A stretch of DNA of 64,000 nt from Vogesella sp. LIG4 (GCF_900090205.1 NZ_LT607802.1:1720215-1784214); one strand, 5' to 3'; counted from the stretch's first letter, positions 11,082 through 22,930 are shown. The notes: generated by a model from the letters alone, not told the origin. Made by a program: numbers and translations.

Positions 11082-12218
11082 ATGAGCGAAATACAAATCG
11101 GATTGCTGTTGCTGGGCGCATTGGTGATTGCGCTGGTATACGGCCTCAATTTTTATCAGGAATGGCGCTTTCGCAAGAAAACGCGCCAGGCCTTTGCCCA
11201 CCATGCAGACGTGCTGCTGGATGTGCCCAAGAACAATGTGCGCGACGGCCGTCATGAGCGTCTGGAGCCGGTATTGCTGGACGACGAGGATGACGACACG
11301 CCGGCCTACCTGAACGATGAACCGCCGCCGCCGACCTTCCAGCGCCACGAGCCCGAGCCGGTGCCGGCGGAAGAAGAGCCGGCAGCCGAGCTGGATGCCG
11401 CCGATCATCAGGCGCTGGTGGTGTCGCTGCAGGACCCGTCGCTGGATTTCATCGCCGAAGTGGTGTTCCAGCAGCCGCACCTGCTTACCACGCTGCCGCG
11501 CTTCAATGTGGCCAAGCGGGTGCAGACCCTGCTGCGCACCGAGCGCGGGCTGTGGAAGCCGGGCGAGATCGTGCCGGGCACCCGTTACAAGCAGGTGAAT
11601 TTCGGTCTGCAACTGGTGGACCGCGGTGGCGCGGTGACCGAGCAGGAGCTGGCCAGTTTCTGCCAGCAGGTTGGCCACTACGCCGAGCAGCTGGGCGCAC
11701 AGGTGAGCTTTCCGCAGCGCCAGCAGAAACTGGTGGCCGCGCGCGAACTGGACCGCTTCTGTGTCGATGTCGATGTGCTGATCGGCATCAGCATCGTGCC
11801 GACCTCGCCGATTGCCGGCGCGCGCCTGCGCAGCGTGGCCGAAGCCGGTGGCCTGCAGCTGGAGCCGGACGGCCAGTTCCACTACCTGTCGGATTCCGGC
11901 AATACCCTGTTCTCGCTGGCCTCCGCCGACCAGACACCGTTCACCATGCACACGCTGCTGGACAAGAATTTCCCGGCCCTGACGCTGCTGTTCGACGTGC
12001 CGCGCGTGGCCGGTGGCGTGGCGGTTTTCGACCGTGCCATGCAGTTTGCCCGCCACCTGGCGCAGGAATTCAATGCCCGGCTGATGGACGACAACCGCCG
12101 CGAACTCAGCGACAACGGTATTGCCCAGATCCGCGAGCAGCTGATCCGCATCTACGGCAGCATGGACGACCGCGGCATTGCACCGGGCAGTGTGGCCGCG
12201 CTGCGGTTGTTTGCCTGA
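11082..12218 (+). CDS. zipA: Cell division protein ZipA
   Basis: 378 residues. An N-terminal membrane segment (about 4-22, IGLLLLGALVIALVYGLNFY) is followed by a basic patch, then an acidic, Pro-rich linker, then the C-terminal ZipA domain (about 225-370) that binds the FtsZ tail. ZipA tethers the Z ring to the inner membrane. The gene lies directly before ligA, and smc lies upstream, an order seen in Neisseriales. A hairpin (CACGCCGGC at 12248) lies between it and ligA. Confidence 0.92.
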   Translation: MSEIQIGLLLLGALVIALVYGLNFYQEWRFRKKTRQAFAHHADVLLDVPKNNVRDGRHERLEPVLLDDEDDDTPAYLNDEPPPPTFQRHEPEPVPAEEEPAAELDAADHQALVVSLQDPSLDFIAEVVFQQPHLLTTLPRFNVAKRVQTLLRTERGLWKPGEIVPGTRYKQVNFGLQLVDRGGAVTEQELASFCQQVGHYAEQLGAQVSFPQRQQKLVAARELDRFCVDVDVLIGISIVPTSPIAGARLRSVAEAGGLQLEPDGQFHYLSDSGNTLFSLASADQTPFTMHTLLDKNFPALTLLFDVPRVAGGVAVFDRAMQFARHLAQEFNARLMDDNRRELSDNGIAQIREQLIRIYGSMDDRGIAPGSVAALRLFA

Positions 12219-12247
12219 TCTATAACATTCATTAGTCTGCAGCCTGA

Positions 12248-14722
<2,475 letters not shown>

Positions 14723-14758
14723 AACGCCTACAATGGCGGCCATTCGTTAGAGCGTGGA

Positions 14759-14882
14759 CTACGATCTTGCGAGCTAGGGCGAGACAAGGCAAAAACAGCT
14801 GAGGAAGCGGAGTTGACATGAAGTCAATGAGCATTCCGAAGGTGTTTTTAACGCAGTATCGCCGACGCGCAGCTGATCGTAG
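14759..14882. repeat. Correia-like element B1
   Basis: A 124-bp element bounded by CTACGATC and its complement GATCGTAG. Internally it carries GGGCGAGACAAGGC and AACGCAGTATCGCCGACGC. These correspond, on the other strand, to the CGATACTGCGTT and GCCTTGTCTCGC blocks of element A1. It lies 36 nt after the ligA stop, just upstream of galU. B2 at 49885 is the same element without the middle. Confidence 0.75.
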
Positions 14883-14920
14883 CCAGGCTCTTAATGCTTG
14901 TATTGAAAAATCAGGTCATT

Positions 14921-15793
14921 ATGCAAAAAATCACCAAAGCCGTTTTCCCGGTTGCCGGCATGGGCACCCGCTTTCTGCCGGCCACCAAGGCCAGCCCGAA
15001 GGAGATGCTGCCCATCGTCGACAAGCCGCTGATCCAGTACGCGGTGGAAGAGGCGGTGGCCGCCGGCATTACCGAACTGATCTTCATCACCGGCCGTAAC
15101 AAGCGCAGCATCGAAGACCACTTCGACAAGGCTTACGAGCTGGAAACCGAGCTGGAAAACCGCAACAAGAAGAAGCTGCTGGAACTGGTGCAGGGCATCG
15201 TGCCGGACAACGTCAGCTGCATCTACATCCGCCAGACCGAGGCACTGGGCCTGGGCCACGCGGTGCTGTGCGCCAAGCCGGTGGTGGGTGACGAGCCGTT
15301 CGCGGTGATCCTGGCCGACGACCTGATCGACGGCGAGCCGGGCGCGGTGGAGCAGATGGTGCGCGTGTTCAACGAGACCCACAGCTCGGTGCTGGGCGTG
15401 GAAACCGTGGCGCGCGAGGAAACCGGCTCCTATGGCATCGTGGAAATCCAGCCGAACGGCCAGGGCCGCGAGCAGGTGACCAGCATCGTGGAAAAACCGC
15501 ATCCGGACGTGGCCCCGTCCAACCTGGCGGTGGTGGGGCGCTACATCCTGACTCCGCGCATTTTCGACAAGCTGATCAACACCCCGGCCGGCGCCGGCGG
15601 CGAAATCCAGCTGACCGACGCCATTGCCGCGTTGCTGAAGGAAGAGCCGGTGCTGGCCTACGCCTTCGATGGTGTGCGCTATGACTGCGGCTCCAAGATC
15701 GGCTACCTGAAAGCCACGGTGGAGCTGGGCATGAAGCATCATGAGGTTGGCCGCGAGTTCGCCGCCTACCTGGCCAGCCTGCCGCAGAAGTAA
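14921..15793 (+). CDS. galU: UTP-glucose-1-phosphate uridylyltransferase
   Basis: 290 residues from the ATG that gives [13 protein letters not shown]. The nucleotidyltransferase signature [20 protein letters not shown] lies near the N terminus, followed by [14 protein letters not shown] and the sugar-binding region EKPHPD. It makes UDP-glucose for LPS, capsule and glycogen-type polymers. An ATG 27 nt upstream adds nine residues absent from the family. Two repeat elements flank the gene: B1 just upstream and A1 just after its stop. Confidence 0.95.
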   Translation: MQKITKAVFPVAGMGTRFLPATKASPKEMLPIVDKPLIQYAVEEAVAAGITELIFITGRNKRSIEDHFDKAYELETELENRNKKKLLELVQGIVPDNVSCIYIRQTEALGLGHAVLCAKPVVGDEPFAVILADDLIDGEPGAVEQMVRVFNETHSSVLGVETVAREETGSYGIVEIQPNGQGREQVTSIVEKPHPDVAPSNLAVVGRYILTPRIFDKLINTPAGAGGEIQLTDAIAALLKEEPVLAYAFDGVRYDCGSKIGYLKATVELGMKHHEVGREFAAYLASLPQK

Positions 15794-15798
15794 CCCTC

Positions 15799-15940
15799 GG
15801 GTAGCTCGAAAAACGCCAGCTTTCGTTGCGATACTGCGTTGCTTACAAAAAACTCCTCCTTACATATCAAACCTATGCTGCGTCGGAGTTTTTCATTCGC
15901 GCCTTGTCTCGCTTAGAAATCCTGATTTTTCGAGATACCC
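15799..15940. repeat. Correia-like element A1
   Basis: A 142-bp element that begins 6 nt after the galU stop. Its ends, GGGTAGCTCGAAAAA and TTTTTCGAGATACCC, are inverted repeats matching at 14 of 15 positions. Internal blocks are GCGATACTGCGTTGCTT, CTCCTCCTTACATATCAA, CTATGCTGCGTCGG and GCGCCTTGTCTCGCTTAGAA. A second copy with different ends lies at 59787-59926. Confidence 0.8.
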
Positions 15941-15958
15941 TCTAAACTGACTTTTTTT

Positions 15959-15983
15959 CGCCGCCTTGCCGACAAAGGCGGCG
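15959..15983 (+). promoter_or_regulatory. 5' leader hairpin of hpt
   Basis: CGCCGCCTT pairs with AAGGCGGCG around a 7-nt loop, ending 23 nt before the hpt start and next to its AAAGGAAA ribosome site. It could modulate translation or act as a weak attenuator; that is inference. Confidence 0.35.
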
Positions 15984-16006
15984 CTTGTATTTTGAAAGGA
16001 AACATC

Positions 16007-16549
16007 ATGCCGAACGTCGCCGAAGCACGCGGTATTCTCAATAGCTCCGACATCCTGTTCTCCGCCCAGGAGGTGGATGCAGCGGTAGACCGTATGGCCG
16101 CCGACATCACACGCGAACTGGGTGAAACCTACCCGCTGGTGCTGTCCGTGATGGGTGGTGCGGTGGTGTTCACCGGCCAGCTGCTGCCGCGACTGATCTT
16201 CCCGCTGGACTTCGACTACGTGCACGTATCCCGCTACGGCGACAAGACCCAGGGCGGCGAGCTGGTGTGGAAAACCGCACCGAAGGAAGACGTACGCGAC
16301 CGCGTGGTGCTGGTGCTGGACGACATTCTGGACGAAGGCCACACCATGGCCGCCATCCGCGACAAGGTACTGGCCATGGGCGCCAAGGCTTTCTACAGCG
16401 GCGTGTTCGCCAACAAGCTGATCAGCAAGGCAAAACCGATCGCTGCCGACTTCGTGGGCATCGACGTGCCGGATCGCTACGTGTTCGGCTACGGCATGGA
16501 CGTGCGCGGCGCCTGGCGTAACCTGCCGGCGATCCACGCGCTGAAATAA
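16007..16549 (+). CDS. hpt: Hypoxanthine-guanine phosphoribosyltransferase
   Basis: 180 residues. The PRPP-binding motif VVLVLDDILDEGHTM is in the middle, and VSRYGDKTQGGELVW precedes it. The enzyme salvages hypoxanthine and guanine to IMP and GMP. The start at 16007 follows GAAAGGAAAC; an ATG five codons upstream lacks a site. A good terminator follows. An S-methyl-5'-thioinosine phosphorylase gene two genes downstream would yield hypoxanthine, the substrate of this enzyme. Confidence 0.9.
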   Translation: MPNVAEARGILNSSDILFSAQEVDAAVDRMAADITRELGETYPLVLSVMGGAVVFTGQLLPRLIFPLDFDYVHVSRYGDKTQGGELVWKTAPKEDVRDRVVLVLDDILDEGHTMAAIRDKVLAMGAKAFYSGVFANKLISKAKPIAADFVGIDVPDRYVFGYGMDVRGAWRNLPAIHALK

Positions 16550-16568
16550 GCCTGCCCTGTTGAAGACA

Positions 16569-16597
16569 TGCCCGCGTTTGCGGGCATTTTCATTTTG
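16569..16597 (+). terminator. Terminator after hpt
   Basis: ATGCCCGC pairs with GCGGGCAT around a GTTT loop, followed by TTTCATTTT. Confidence 0.8.
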
Positions 16598-16653
16598 ATT
16601 TCCGGCCGGTTATGCCAAGCTGGAAGCAGGTACGCTCAATACAGGGGGATGTA

Positions 16654-17889
16654 ATGTCGCACTCGAAAATGCTGGAAGTGGTAACGCCCGTCTATCTGGA
16701 GCACTTTTCCTGCCTTGGGCAGGCCTGCCCGGACGATTGCTGCCACGGTCTGGATGTGACGGTGGACCATGACATCTACTCACGCCTGCAGGGGCTGCCG
16801 GACAGGGAGCTCAAACCGGTGATCATGCACGCATTGCACCGTGGCCAGGGCAAGTCGGGTAGTGCCAGCTATGGCTATCTGTCCAGGCAGCAGGATGAGC
16901 GTGGCAACTGTGAGTTCCTGAGTGCGGAGCGGCTGTGCCGCTTGCAGCAGAAGTGTGGCGAGCAGATGCTGCCGGACGTGTGTTCTGCTTTTCCTCGCGT
17001 TACCAAGATGGCGGGTAACCAGGCTGAGCAATATGCCACGCTGGCTTGTCCGGAGATCGTGCGGCTGTTGCTGGCCAGCGAGGATGCACTGCAATTGCAG
17101 CTGCGACCAGTCTCGGTACGGGCGGGCACGATAGTGCAGGAAGCCCCGGCGATGGCCAGCCCGGCAGCACGCCAGGTGCGCGAGTTTTTCCTGACCCTGC
17201 TGGCGACGGTGGAGCTGCCTGCCTGGCAGTCACTGGCTGTGATGCTGCTGCTGGCGGAAGCCCTGCAGCCACTGTTTGGTGAGCATGGGGCCGATGAAGC
17301 GCAGGTGGCAAGGTTGCTGGCGGACTGGGAGCAGCAGTTGCTGGATGGCCGCTTGCTGTCCGAGCTGGATGCCTTGCGCCGCCATGATCTGCTGCATGTC
17401 AAGGTCATGGCTGCCGCCAGCCGGGTGCGGGCGAATATCGATTTCCGCTCACAGCGTTATCTGCAGCTGATCGAAGAAGCGCTGCACGGGTTTGCGACGG
17501 ACTGTGCAGATGCCGCTGCGCTAGCGCACGGTTTTGCCGCTATTGATGGCATGGCGGCCATGGATGCCACCTTGCGGCGCGTGCTGTTCAATCATGCGGC
17601 AATGCGATATTTCCCGTCGGTGGGAAATTTGCTGGCCGATGTGGAAATGCTGTGCATCGAATATTTGAGCTTGCGCTTCTGGTTGGCAGGCCTGGCGCAG
17701 GCGCGCGGCGGGAACCTGCCGCAGGAGGCCGCGGCCGAACTCATTTACCTGTTCTACCGGGTCAACATCCATGTGCCCAGCTATCTGCTGCAGTGCTACC
17801 AGGCATTTCAGCAGGCCGGCATGACCAAGGTGGAACACTGGCTGTTGCTGCTGCCGCTGCTGGGCGGTCAGGAGCAGTTGCCAGACTGA
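16654..17889 (+). CDS. fliB: Flagellin lysine-N-methylase FliB
   Basis: 411 residues from the ATG preceded by AGGGGGAT; an ATG 42 nt upstream lacks such a site. Near the N terminus there is a Cys cluster, FSCLGQACPDDCCHGLDVTV (C20, C25, C29, C30), with further Cys in NCEFLSAERLCRLQQKCG and DVCSAFPR. This spacing is characteristic of the FliB family, which methylates surface lysines of flagellin. The gene lies about 1 kb upstream of fliC. mtnP follows after 18 nt, so both are probably one transcript. A useful test would be whether the flagellin here is methylated. Confidence 0.85.
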   Translation: MSHSKMLEVVTPVYLEHFSCLGQACPDDCCHGLDVTVDHDIYSRLQGLPDRELKPVIMHALHRGQGKSGSASYGYLSRQQDERGNCEFLSAERLCRLQQKCGEQMLPDVCSAFPRVTKMAGNQAEQYATLACPEIVRLLLASEDALQLQLRPVSVRAGTIVQEAPAMASPAARQVREFFLTLLATVELPAWQSLAVMLLLAEALQPLFGEHGADEAQVARLLADWEQQLLDGRLLSELDALRRHDLLHVKVMAAASRVRANIDFRSQRYLQLIEEALHGFATDCADAAALAHGFAAIDGMAAMDATLRRVLFNHAAMRYFPSVGNLLADVEMLCIEYLSLRFWLAGLAQARGGNLPQEAAAELIYLFYRVNIHVPSYLLQCYQAFQQAGMTKVEHWLLLLPLLGGQEQLPD

Positions 17890-17907
17890 ACAATAAGGAT
17901 AACAACC

Positions 17908-18642
17908 ATGCTTGCAATTATCGGGGGCAGTCGCCTCGCCCAGCTTCCCATCCTGCAGATCACCCATCGCCAGGTGGTGCGTACTCCTTATGGCGACCCG
18001 TCCTGCGCGCTGACCTTCGGTCGCATCGGTACGCAGAACGTGGTGTTCATGGCGCGTCACGGCTATGGCAACTCGATCGCGCCGCACGAGATCAACGCGC
18101 GCGCCAATATCTGGGCGCTGCACAGCGTGGGGGTGAAGCGCATTCTGGCCATCGGCAGCGTGGGCGGCATCCGCCCGGACATGCAGCCCGGCATGCTGGT
18201 GGTGCCGGACGACATGATCGATTACACCTGGGGCCGGGCGCACACCTATTACGAGGGGCCGGATCGCCCGCCGGTACGGGTGGATTTCACCCGCCCGTAC
18301 GACGAGCCCCTGCGCCAGCAGATCGTGGCAGCAGCCAGCGCCAGCGGCATTGCCTACCATGAAGGCGGCGTCTACGCGGTAACACAGGGGCCGCGGCTGG
18401 AAACCGCTGCGGAAGTGCGTCGCCTGCAGCGCGAGGGCTGCGATGTGGTGGGCATGACCGGTATGCCGGAGGCAGTGCTGGCACGGGAGCTGGGCGTGGC
18501 CTATGCCAATGTGTGCCTGGTGGCGAACTGGGCGGCAGGTAAGGGCGACTGCCAGCAGCACATCGTGTTTGCCGAGGATGCGCTGGCCAGCGGCATCGCC
18601 AAGGTGCAGCAGTTGCTGGCCACGCTTTGCGGCCAACCTTAG
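17908..18642 (+). CDS. mtnP: S-methyl-5'-thioinosine/methylthioadenosine phosphorylase
   Basis: 244 residues of the purine nucleoside phosphorylase family 2. It has the phosphate/ribose motif MARHGYGNSIAPHEINARAN, the AIGSVGGIRPDM loop, and VTQGPRLETAAEV followed by VGMTGMPEA. It resembles the Pseudomonas S-methyl-5'-thioinosine phosphorylase more than the adenosine-specific enzyme, as far as recall allows. The products would be hypoxanthine or adenine and methylthioribose-1-phosphate. It follows fliB by 18 nt with AATAAGGA upstream. A copy of TGCGGCCAACCTT overlaps its last codons. Confidence 0.85.
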   Translation: MLAIIGGSRLAQLPILQITHRQVVRTPYGDPSCALTFGRIGTQNVVFMARHGYGNSIAPHEINARANIWALHSVGVKRILAIGSVGGIRPDMQPGMLVVPDDMIDYTWGRAHTYYEGPDRPPVRVDFTRPYDEPLRQQIVAAASASGIAYHEGGVYAVTQGPRLETAAEVRRLQREGCDVVGMTGMPEAVLARELGVAYANVCLVANWAAGKGDCQQHIVFAEDALASGIAKVQQLLATLCGQP

Positions 18643-18656
18643 CCGGCAGGCAGGCC

Positions 18657-18698
18657 GCGACGCTTGCTGGCTGAGGCTATAACACAGGCAAGCGTCGC
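18657..18698 (+). terminator. Hairpin downstream of mtnP
   Basis: GCGACGCTTGC pairs perfectly with GCAAGCGTCGC (11 bp) around a 20-nt loop. No T tract follows, so it may stabilise the 3' end rather than terminate. Confidence 0.45.
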
Positions 18699-18795
18699 AA
18701 TGGCCAGGGTCTTGGTTGTTGCTATCACAACTGGATGCTTCAAGACACAGCCGGTAAACACCGGGCGACTGGTGAAAAAACTTGTGAATCGCCCC

Positions 18796-18822
18796 TAAAG
18801 TAAGTGTGGGCAGCGACGATAT
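18796..18822 (+). promoter_or_regulatory. Sigma-28 (FliA) promoter of fliC
   Basis: TAAAGTAA at 18796-18803 and GACGATAT at 18815-18822 are separated by 11 bp. This is close to the flagellar class 3 consensus TAAAGTTT-N11-GCCGATAA. It lies 79 bp upstream of the fliC start, the usual position. Confidence 0.75.
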
Positions 18823-18900
18823 ACATCATGAAGGCGGTAGCATCGGCATGGGGCCGACAGCTCAAACGCCCCGATGAATGGAATATCAAGGAGCACTACC

Positions 18901-20388
18901 ATGCTGACCATCAACACCAACGTTGCTTCGCTGAACGCACAACGCAACCTGTCCAGCTCGCAGAACACCCTGTCGACTACCCTGCAGCGCCTGTCCTCCG
19001 GCCTGCGCATCAACAGCGCCAAGGACGATGCAGCTGGTCTCGCGATTTCCGAGCGTATGAGCAGCCAGATCCGCGGTATGGATCAGGCGCGTCGCAATGC
19101 CAACGATGGTATCTCCATGGCGCAGACTGCTGAAGGCTCGCTGGCATCTTCCGGTGACGTGCTGCAGCGTATCCGTGAACTGGCCGTACAGTCGTCCAAC
19201 TCCACCAACACCGCATCCGACCGTCAGGCCCTGCAGTCTGAAGTGGGCCAGCTGACTTCGGAACTCGACCGTATCGCCCAGACCACCCAGTTCAACGGCC
19301 AGAACCTGCTGGATGGTACCGGTGGCAGCCAGTCGTTCCAGGTTGGCGCCAACGCCGGCCAGACCATTACCACCACCGCGGCCAACTTCCGTACCAACAA
19401 CTACGGTAACAACAACCTGTCCGTGAACGCCCCTGCAGCGGGTAACGCAACCGCCCTGGTTGCCGGTAAAGCCATTGCAGTGAGTGGTTCGCTGGGTTCC
19501 GCAACCTATACCACTGTTGCCGGTGATACTGCCAAGTCCATTGCGCAGAATATCAACAACCTGACCAGCCAGACCGGTGTGACTGCTACTGCCGAAACCG
19601 ATGCCAACCTGTCGGGTCTGGTAGCCAACAGCTCCTATGTTGTGAGCGTGGTGTCGGACAACCCGGCAGCCAGCCCGGTAACCGTTTCCTTCTCCACCGG
19701 CGCGACCACTACCAGCTCCAGTGACCTGACCGAAGCGATCAATGCCTTTAACGCTCAGTCCAGTAAAACCGGCGTAACGGCTGCTTACGACAGCCAGTAT
19801 GGCGGCATCAAGCTGACCAACGCCTCGGGTAACGATATCAGTCTGACCAACAACAGCACGCTGGCAGCTACTACATTCAATACTGCTGCCTACACCGCAG
19901 CGGGTCAGGACGGTACTGCAGCCAACGCGGCCGCCGCCTTGTCTGCAGCTGATGCAGCTGCCGGTGCTGGTGGTGTGTCGTATGTTAACGGTTCTGTACG
20001 CCTGAACTCCGACCACAGCTTCTCGGTGACCGATGCTGGCTCCGGCTTTGCTCTGGCAGGCTCCTCCTCGCTGCAGTCTGTTGCTTCGCTGGACGTGAGT
20101 TCGTTCTCTGGTGCACAAAAAGCGATCAAGATTGTGGATTCGGCTCTGTCGGCGATCAACGGTCAGCGCGCACAGTATGGTGCTCTGCAGTCCCGCTTCC
20201 AGAACACCATCTCCAACCTGCAGTCTTCGTCCGAGAACCTGAGCGCGTCGCGTAGCCGTATCCAGGATGCCGACTTCGCTTCCGAAACCGCCACCCTGAC
20301 CAAGAGCCAGGTGCTGCAGCAGGCTGGTACTGCGATGCTGGCGCAGGCGAACCAGCTGCCGCAGGGCGTACTGTCCCTGCTGCGTTAA
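18901..20388 (+). CDS. fliC: Flagellin FliC
   Basis: 495 residues from the ATG after AAGGAG. The conserved N-terminal D0/D1 region (LTINTNVASLNAQRNLSSSQ ... GLRINSAKDDAAGLAIS) spans about 1-170. The C-terminal D1/D0 region (about 410-495) ends LAQANQLPQGVLSLLR. The middle is a Thr/Ser/Ala-rich variable domain with few lysines. Flagellin is the filament subunit, exported unfolded by the type III system with FliS as chaperone. It is the only flagellin gene here. A sigma-28 promoter precedes it and a terminator follows. The neighbouring FliB may methylate it. Confidence 0.97.
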   Translation: MLTINTNVASLNAQRNLSSSQNTLSTTLQRLSSGLRINSAKDDAAGLAISERMSSQIRGMDQARRNANDGISMAQTAEGSLASSGDVLQRIRELAVQSSNSTNTASDRQALQSEVGQLTSELDRIAQTTQFNGQNLLDGTGGSQSFQVGANAGQTITTTAANFRTNNYGNNNLSVNAPAAGNATALVAGKAIAVSGSLGSATYTTVAGDTAKSIAQNINNLTSQTGVTATAETDANLSGLVANSSYVVSVVSDNPAASPVTVSFSTGATTTSSSDLTEAINAFNAQSSKTGVTAAYDSQYGGIKLTNASGNDISLTNNSTLAATTFNTAAYTAAGQDGTAANAAAALSAADAAAGAGGVSYVNGSVRLNSDHSFSVTDAGSGFALAGSSSLQSVASLDVSSFSGAQKAIKIVDSALSAINGQRAQYGALQSRFQNTISNLQSSSENLSASRSRIQDADFASETATLTKSQVLQQAGTAMLAQANQLPQGVLSLLR

Positions 20389-20413
20389 GCGGGCCGGTAG
20401 TAATGGTGTAATG

Positions 20414-20442
20414 AAACCCGGCAGCGCTGCTGCCGGGTTTTT
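20414..20442 (+). terminator. Terminator after fliC
   Basis: AAACCCGGCAG pairs with CTGCCGGGTTT around a 5-nt loop, followed by TT. It separates the strongly expressed flagellin gene from flaG. Confidence 0.85.
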
Positions 20443-20459
20443 GCCCATGGAGAGTGACG

Positions 20460-20867
20460 ATGAATATTCTGGGTAATCTTGCTAACTCGGGTGTGCTGCC
20501 TACTGTCAGCGGTAATAATACCGACCAGGCATCGCGCGGTCAGGGCGCGGCTGCCGCGCACAATAGCGCTGCCGCGGTAGCCGTATCGCCACAGGCGGTG
20601 CAGGCGGCCAATGCTGCGGACAAGGGCCACAAGTCCGGGGCTTCCGATGAGGAGCTGCGCAAGGCGGTGGAGAAAGTCAGTGCCGCCATGCAGAGCTACG
20701 GCCGTTCGCTGAACTTTTCTATCGATAAAGACTCCGGCATGCAGGTGGTGAAGGTAATCGATACCCAAACCAACCAGGTAGTGCGGCAGATGCCATCGGA
20801 AGATATGCTGCGCATTGCCAAGAATCTGGACAAGGTATTGGGTGTGCTGGTGGAACAGCACGCTTGA
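20460..20867 (+). CDS. flaG: FlaG family protein
   Basis: 135 residues. After a low-complexity Ala/Gln/Asn N-terminal half comes the FlaG core (ELRKAVEKVSAAMQSYGRSLNFSIDKDSG ... VKVIDTQTNQVVRQMPSEDML). FlaG proteins affect flagellar filament length. The ATG at 20460 follows GGAGAG; a GTG two codons earlier is the alternative. fliD begins 15 nt later, so the gene probably belongs to the fliDST transcript. Confidence 0.88.
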   Translation: MNILGNLANSGVLPTVSGNNTDQASRGQGAAAAHNSAAAVAVSPQAVQAANAADKGHKSGASDEELRKAVEKVSAAMQSYGRSLNFSIDKDSGMQVVKVIDTQTNQVVRQMPSEDMLRIAKNLDKVLGVLVEQHA

Positions 20868-20882
20868 TGAAGGAGTATTGCA

Positions 20883-22922
20883 ATGGCTAGTGTAAGCACG
20901 GGTACGCTGAACTCGGCGGGTATCGGTTCCAACCTGCCGGTTAACGACATGATCAGCAAGCTGATGGCAGTAGAAGCCCAGCCATTGCAACTGCTCGATG
21001 TCAAGGAAGGCAATCTGACTGCGCAGATATCTGCTTTTGGTCAGGTAAAGGGCGTGTTGTCGAATTTCCAGACATCGGTCCAGTCATTGGAAGACAGCAG
21101 CAAGTTCAACTCCATCCAGGCCTCCAGCTCGGCAACGGACTATGTGACCGTTTCCGGAGACAGCACCGCCGGGGTAGGTAGTTACCAGTTGCGAGTGGAT
21201 CAGCTGGCGCAAAGCCAGAAGCTGGCCACTACTGCCTTTGCCAGTACGACCACGCCGATTGGCGGTGGTACCCTGACCTTCAGCTTTGGCACCACGACCA
21301 CTGCTGGCACGCCGCCGGCTACCTCGTTTACGCTGAACCCGGACAAGGTTCCGCAGCAGGTCTCCATTCCTGCTGGCTCCACCATGAGCGGTATTCGTGA
21401 TGCGGTGAACAAGGCCAATATCGGGGTGACGGCAACCATAGTGAACGATGGTACCGGCAACCGGCTGTTGTTCACGTCTGCCTCCGGCACCAAGAGCACG
21501 CTGAAAATCGAGAGCAGTGACAGCAGCCTGAATGCCATTACCAATGACCCGACCGGCGCTGGTAACCAGCTGACCCAGGTGCAGGCGGCGCAGGATGCCA
21601 AGTTCGAACTGGATGGCATGGCGATTACCAAGCAGAGCAATACGGTAACCGATGCGGTCAGCGGGCTGACCTTCAACCTGCTGAAGGTCAATCTTGCCAC
21701 CGATACCCCGGCCAGCATCAACGTATCGCGCAGCAGCACTGGTGTGCAGAAGGCGATCCAGGCCTTTGTCAAAAGCTACAACGACCTGAACAAGGCCTTG
21801 AACGATGTCAGCAAGGTGGATACCAGTGTGGCGCCTACTGCCGGCCAGCAGCGCCAGGCACCGCCGCTGGCTGGCGATGCCACCATCCGCTCAATCCAGA
21901 CTCGCCTGCACGAAGTGTTCTCGGCGATTCAGGATGTGGGGGGCGCGTATACCCGCCCGGCCGATATCGGTTTGACCTTCCAGAAGGACGGCACCCTGTC
22001 GCTGGACAGCAGCAAATTGTCGGCAGCTATCAGCAGCAACCCGGACGATGTGATGAAGCTGTTCGGTTCGGTAGGTACCCCGACCGATAGCAAGATCAAG
22101 TTCGGTGCGGCATCGGGTAGCACTCAGACCGGCAACTACGCCATCAACCTGAACGCGGTGCAGAATGGTACCTTGCTGGGGGCTAGCGTATTGAGTGGTA
22201 CGATCAATGTGACGTCCGCAGCCAGCTTCAGTGTCAAGATCAATGGTCAGACCAGCGGTGCGCTATCGCTGCCTACCGGCAGTTATACGGCGGCAACCCT
22301 GGCCAGTACCTTGCAAAGTGCCATCAATGCCGATAGCACCCTGTCTGCCAATGGCGCAACCGTCAGCGTGTCGGTGGATGGCTCAGGCAAGCTGCTGCTG
22401 ACATCCAGCAAGACGGGGACGACGTCCACGGTAGAGGTGCTGGGGGGGCTGGACAACGTGACTACCGCTGCTGGTAGCCTGAACCTGTTCAGTACCGGTG
22501 CTGGTGTCGCGGGGGCGGACAAGGTATCTGGCACCATTGGCGGCTACGCGGCGCTGGGGGATGGCAACAAGCTGACCGGCGCGGTGGGTACACCGGTGGA
22601 AGGGCTGTCAGTCACGGTAAATGGCGGTACTATTGGCGACCGCGGTACCGTGGATTTCACCAAGGGCTTTGCCTTTGCGCTGGACGGTGTGCTGAATAGT
22701 CTCTTAACCAGCCAGACCGGGGTTCTCGATACCAAGACCAAGGGTCTGAATGACTCGGTGACCTCGATCGAGAAGCGAAAAGACCAGCTGAATACCCAAC
22801 TAACCGCTACAGAAGCGCGCTACCGGGCGCAATTCAATGCCATGGATACGGCGGTAGCGCAGCTGCAGAGTCTAGGCACCTATCTGACCCAGCAACTGGC
22901 GGGGTTGGCCAAATCAGGTTGA
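20883..22922 (+). CDS. fliD: Flagellar cap protein FliD (HAP2)
   Basis: 679 residues. The N-terminal domain (about 10-110) contains GIGSNLPVNDMISKLMAVEAQPLQLL. A large variable middle follows, with a flagellin hook-IN-like repeat near 410-470. The C-terminal coiled region (TKGLNDSVTSIEKRKDQLNTQ ... AQLQSLGTYLTQQLAGL) is typical of FliD. The cap directs flagellin polymerisation at the filament tip. It is longer than the roughly 470 residues of E. coli FliD, owing to the central domains. AAGGAG precedes the ATG, and fliS follows 8 nt after the stop. Confidence 0.94.
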   Translation: MASVSTGTLNSAGIGSNLPVNDMISKLMAVEAQPLQLLDVKEGNLTAQISAFGQVKGVLSNFQTSVQSLEDSSKFNSIQASSSATDYVTVSGDSTAGVGSYQLRVDQLAQSQKLATTAFASTTTPIGGGTLTFSFGTTTTAGTPPATSFTLNPDKVPQQVSIPAGSTMSGIRDAVNKANIGVTATIVNDGTGNRLLFTSASGTKSTLKIESSDSSLNAITNDPTGAGNQLTQVQAAQDAKFELDGMAITKQSNTVTDAVSGLTFNLLKVNLATDTPASINVSRSSTGVQKAIQAFVKSYNDLNKALNDVSKVDTSVAPTAGQQRQAPPLAGDATIRSIQTRLHEVFSAIQDVGGAYTRPADIGLTFQKDGTLSLDSSKLSAAISSNPDDVMKLFGSVGTPTDSKIKFGAASGSTQTGNYAINLNAVQNGTLLGASVLSGTINVTSAASFSVKINGQTSGALSLPTGSYTAATLASTLQSAINADSTLSANGATVSVSVDGSGKLLLTSSKTGTTSTVEVLGGLDNVTTAAGSLNLFSTGAGVAGADKVSGTIGGYAALGDGNKLTGAVGTPVEGLSVTVNGGTIGDRGTVDFTKGFAFALDGVLNSLLTSQTGVLDTKTKGLNDSVTSIEKRKDQLNTQLTATEARYRAQFNAMDTAVAQLQSLGTYLTQQLAGLAKSG

Positions 22923-22930
22923 TGTAATAC

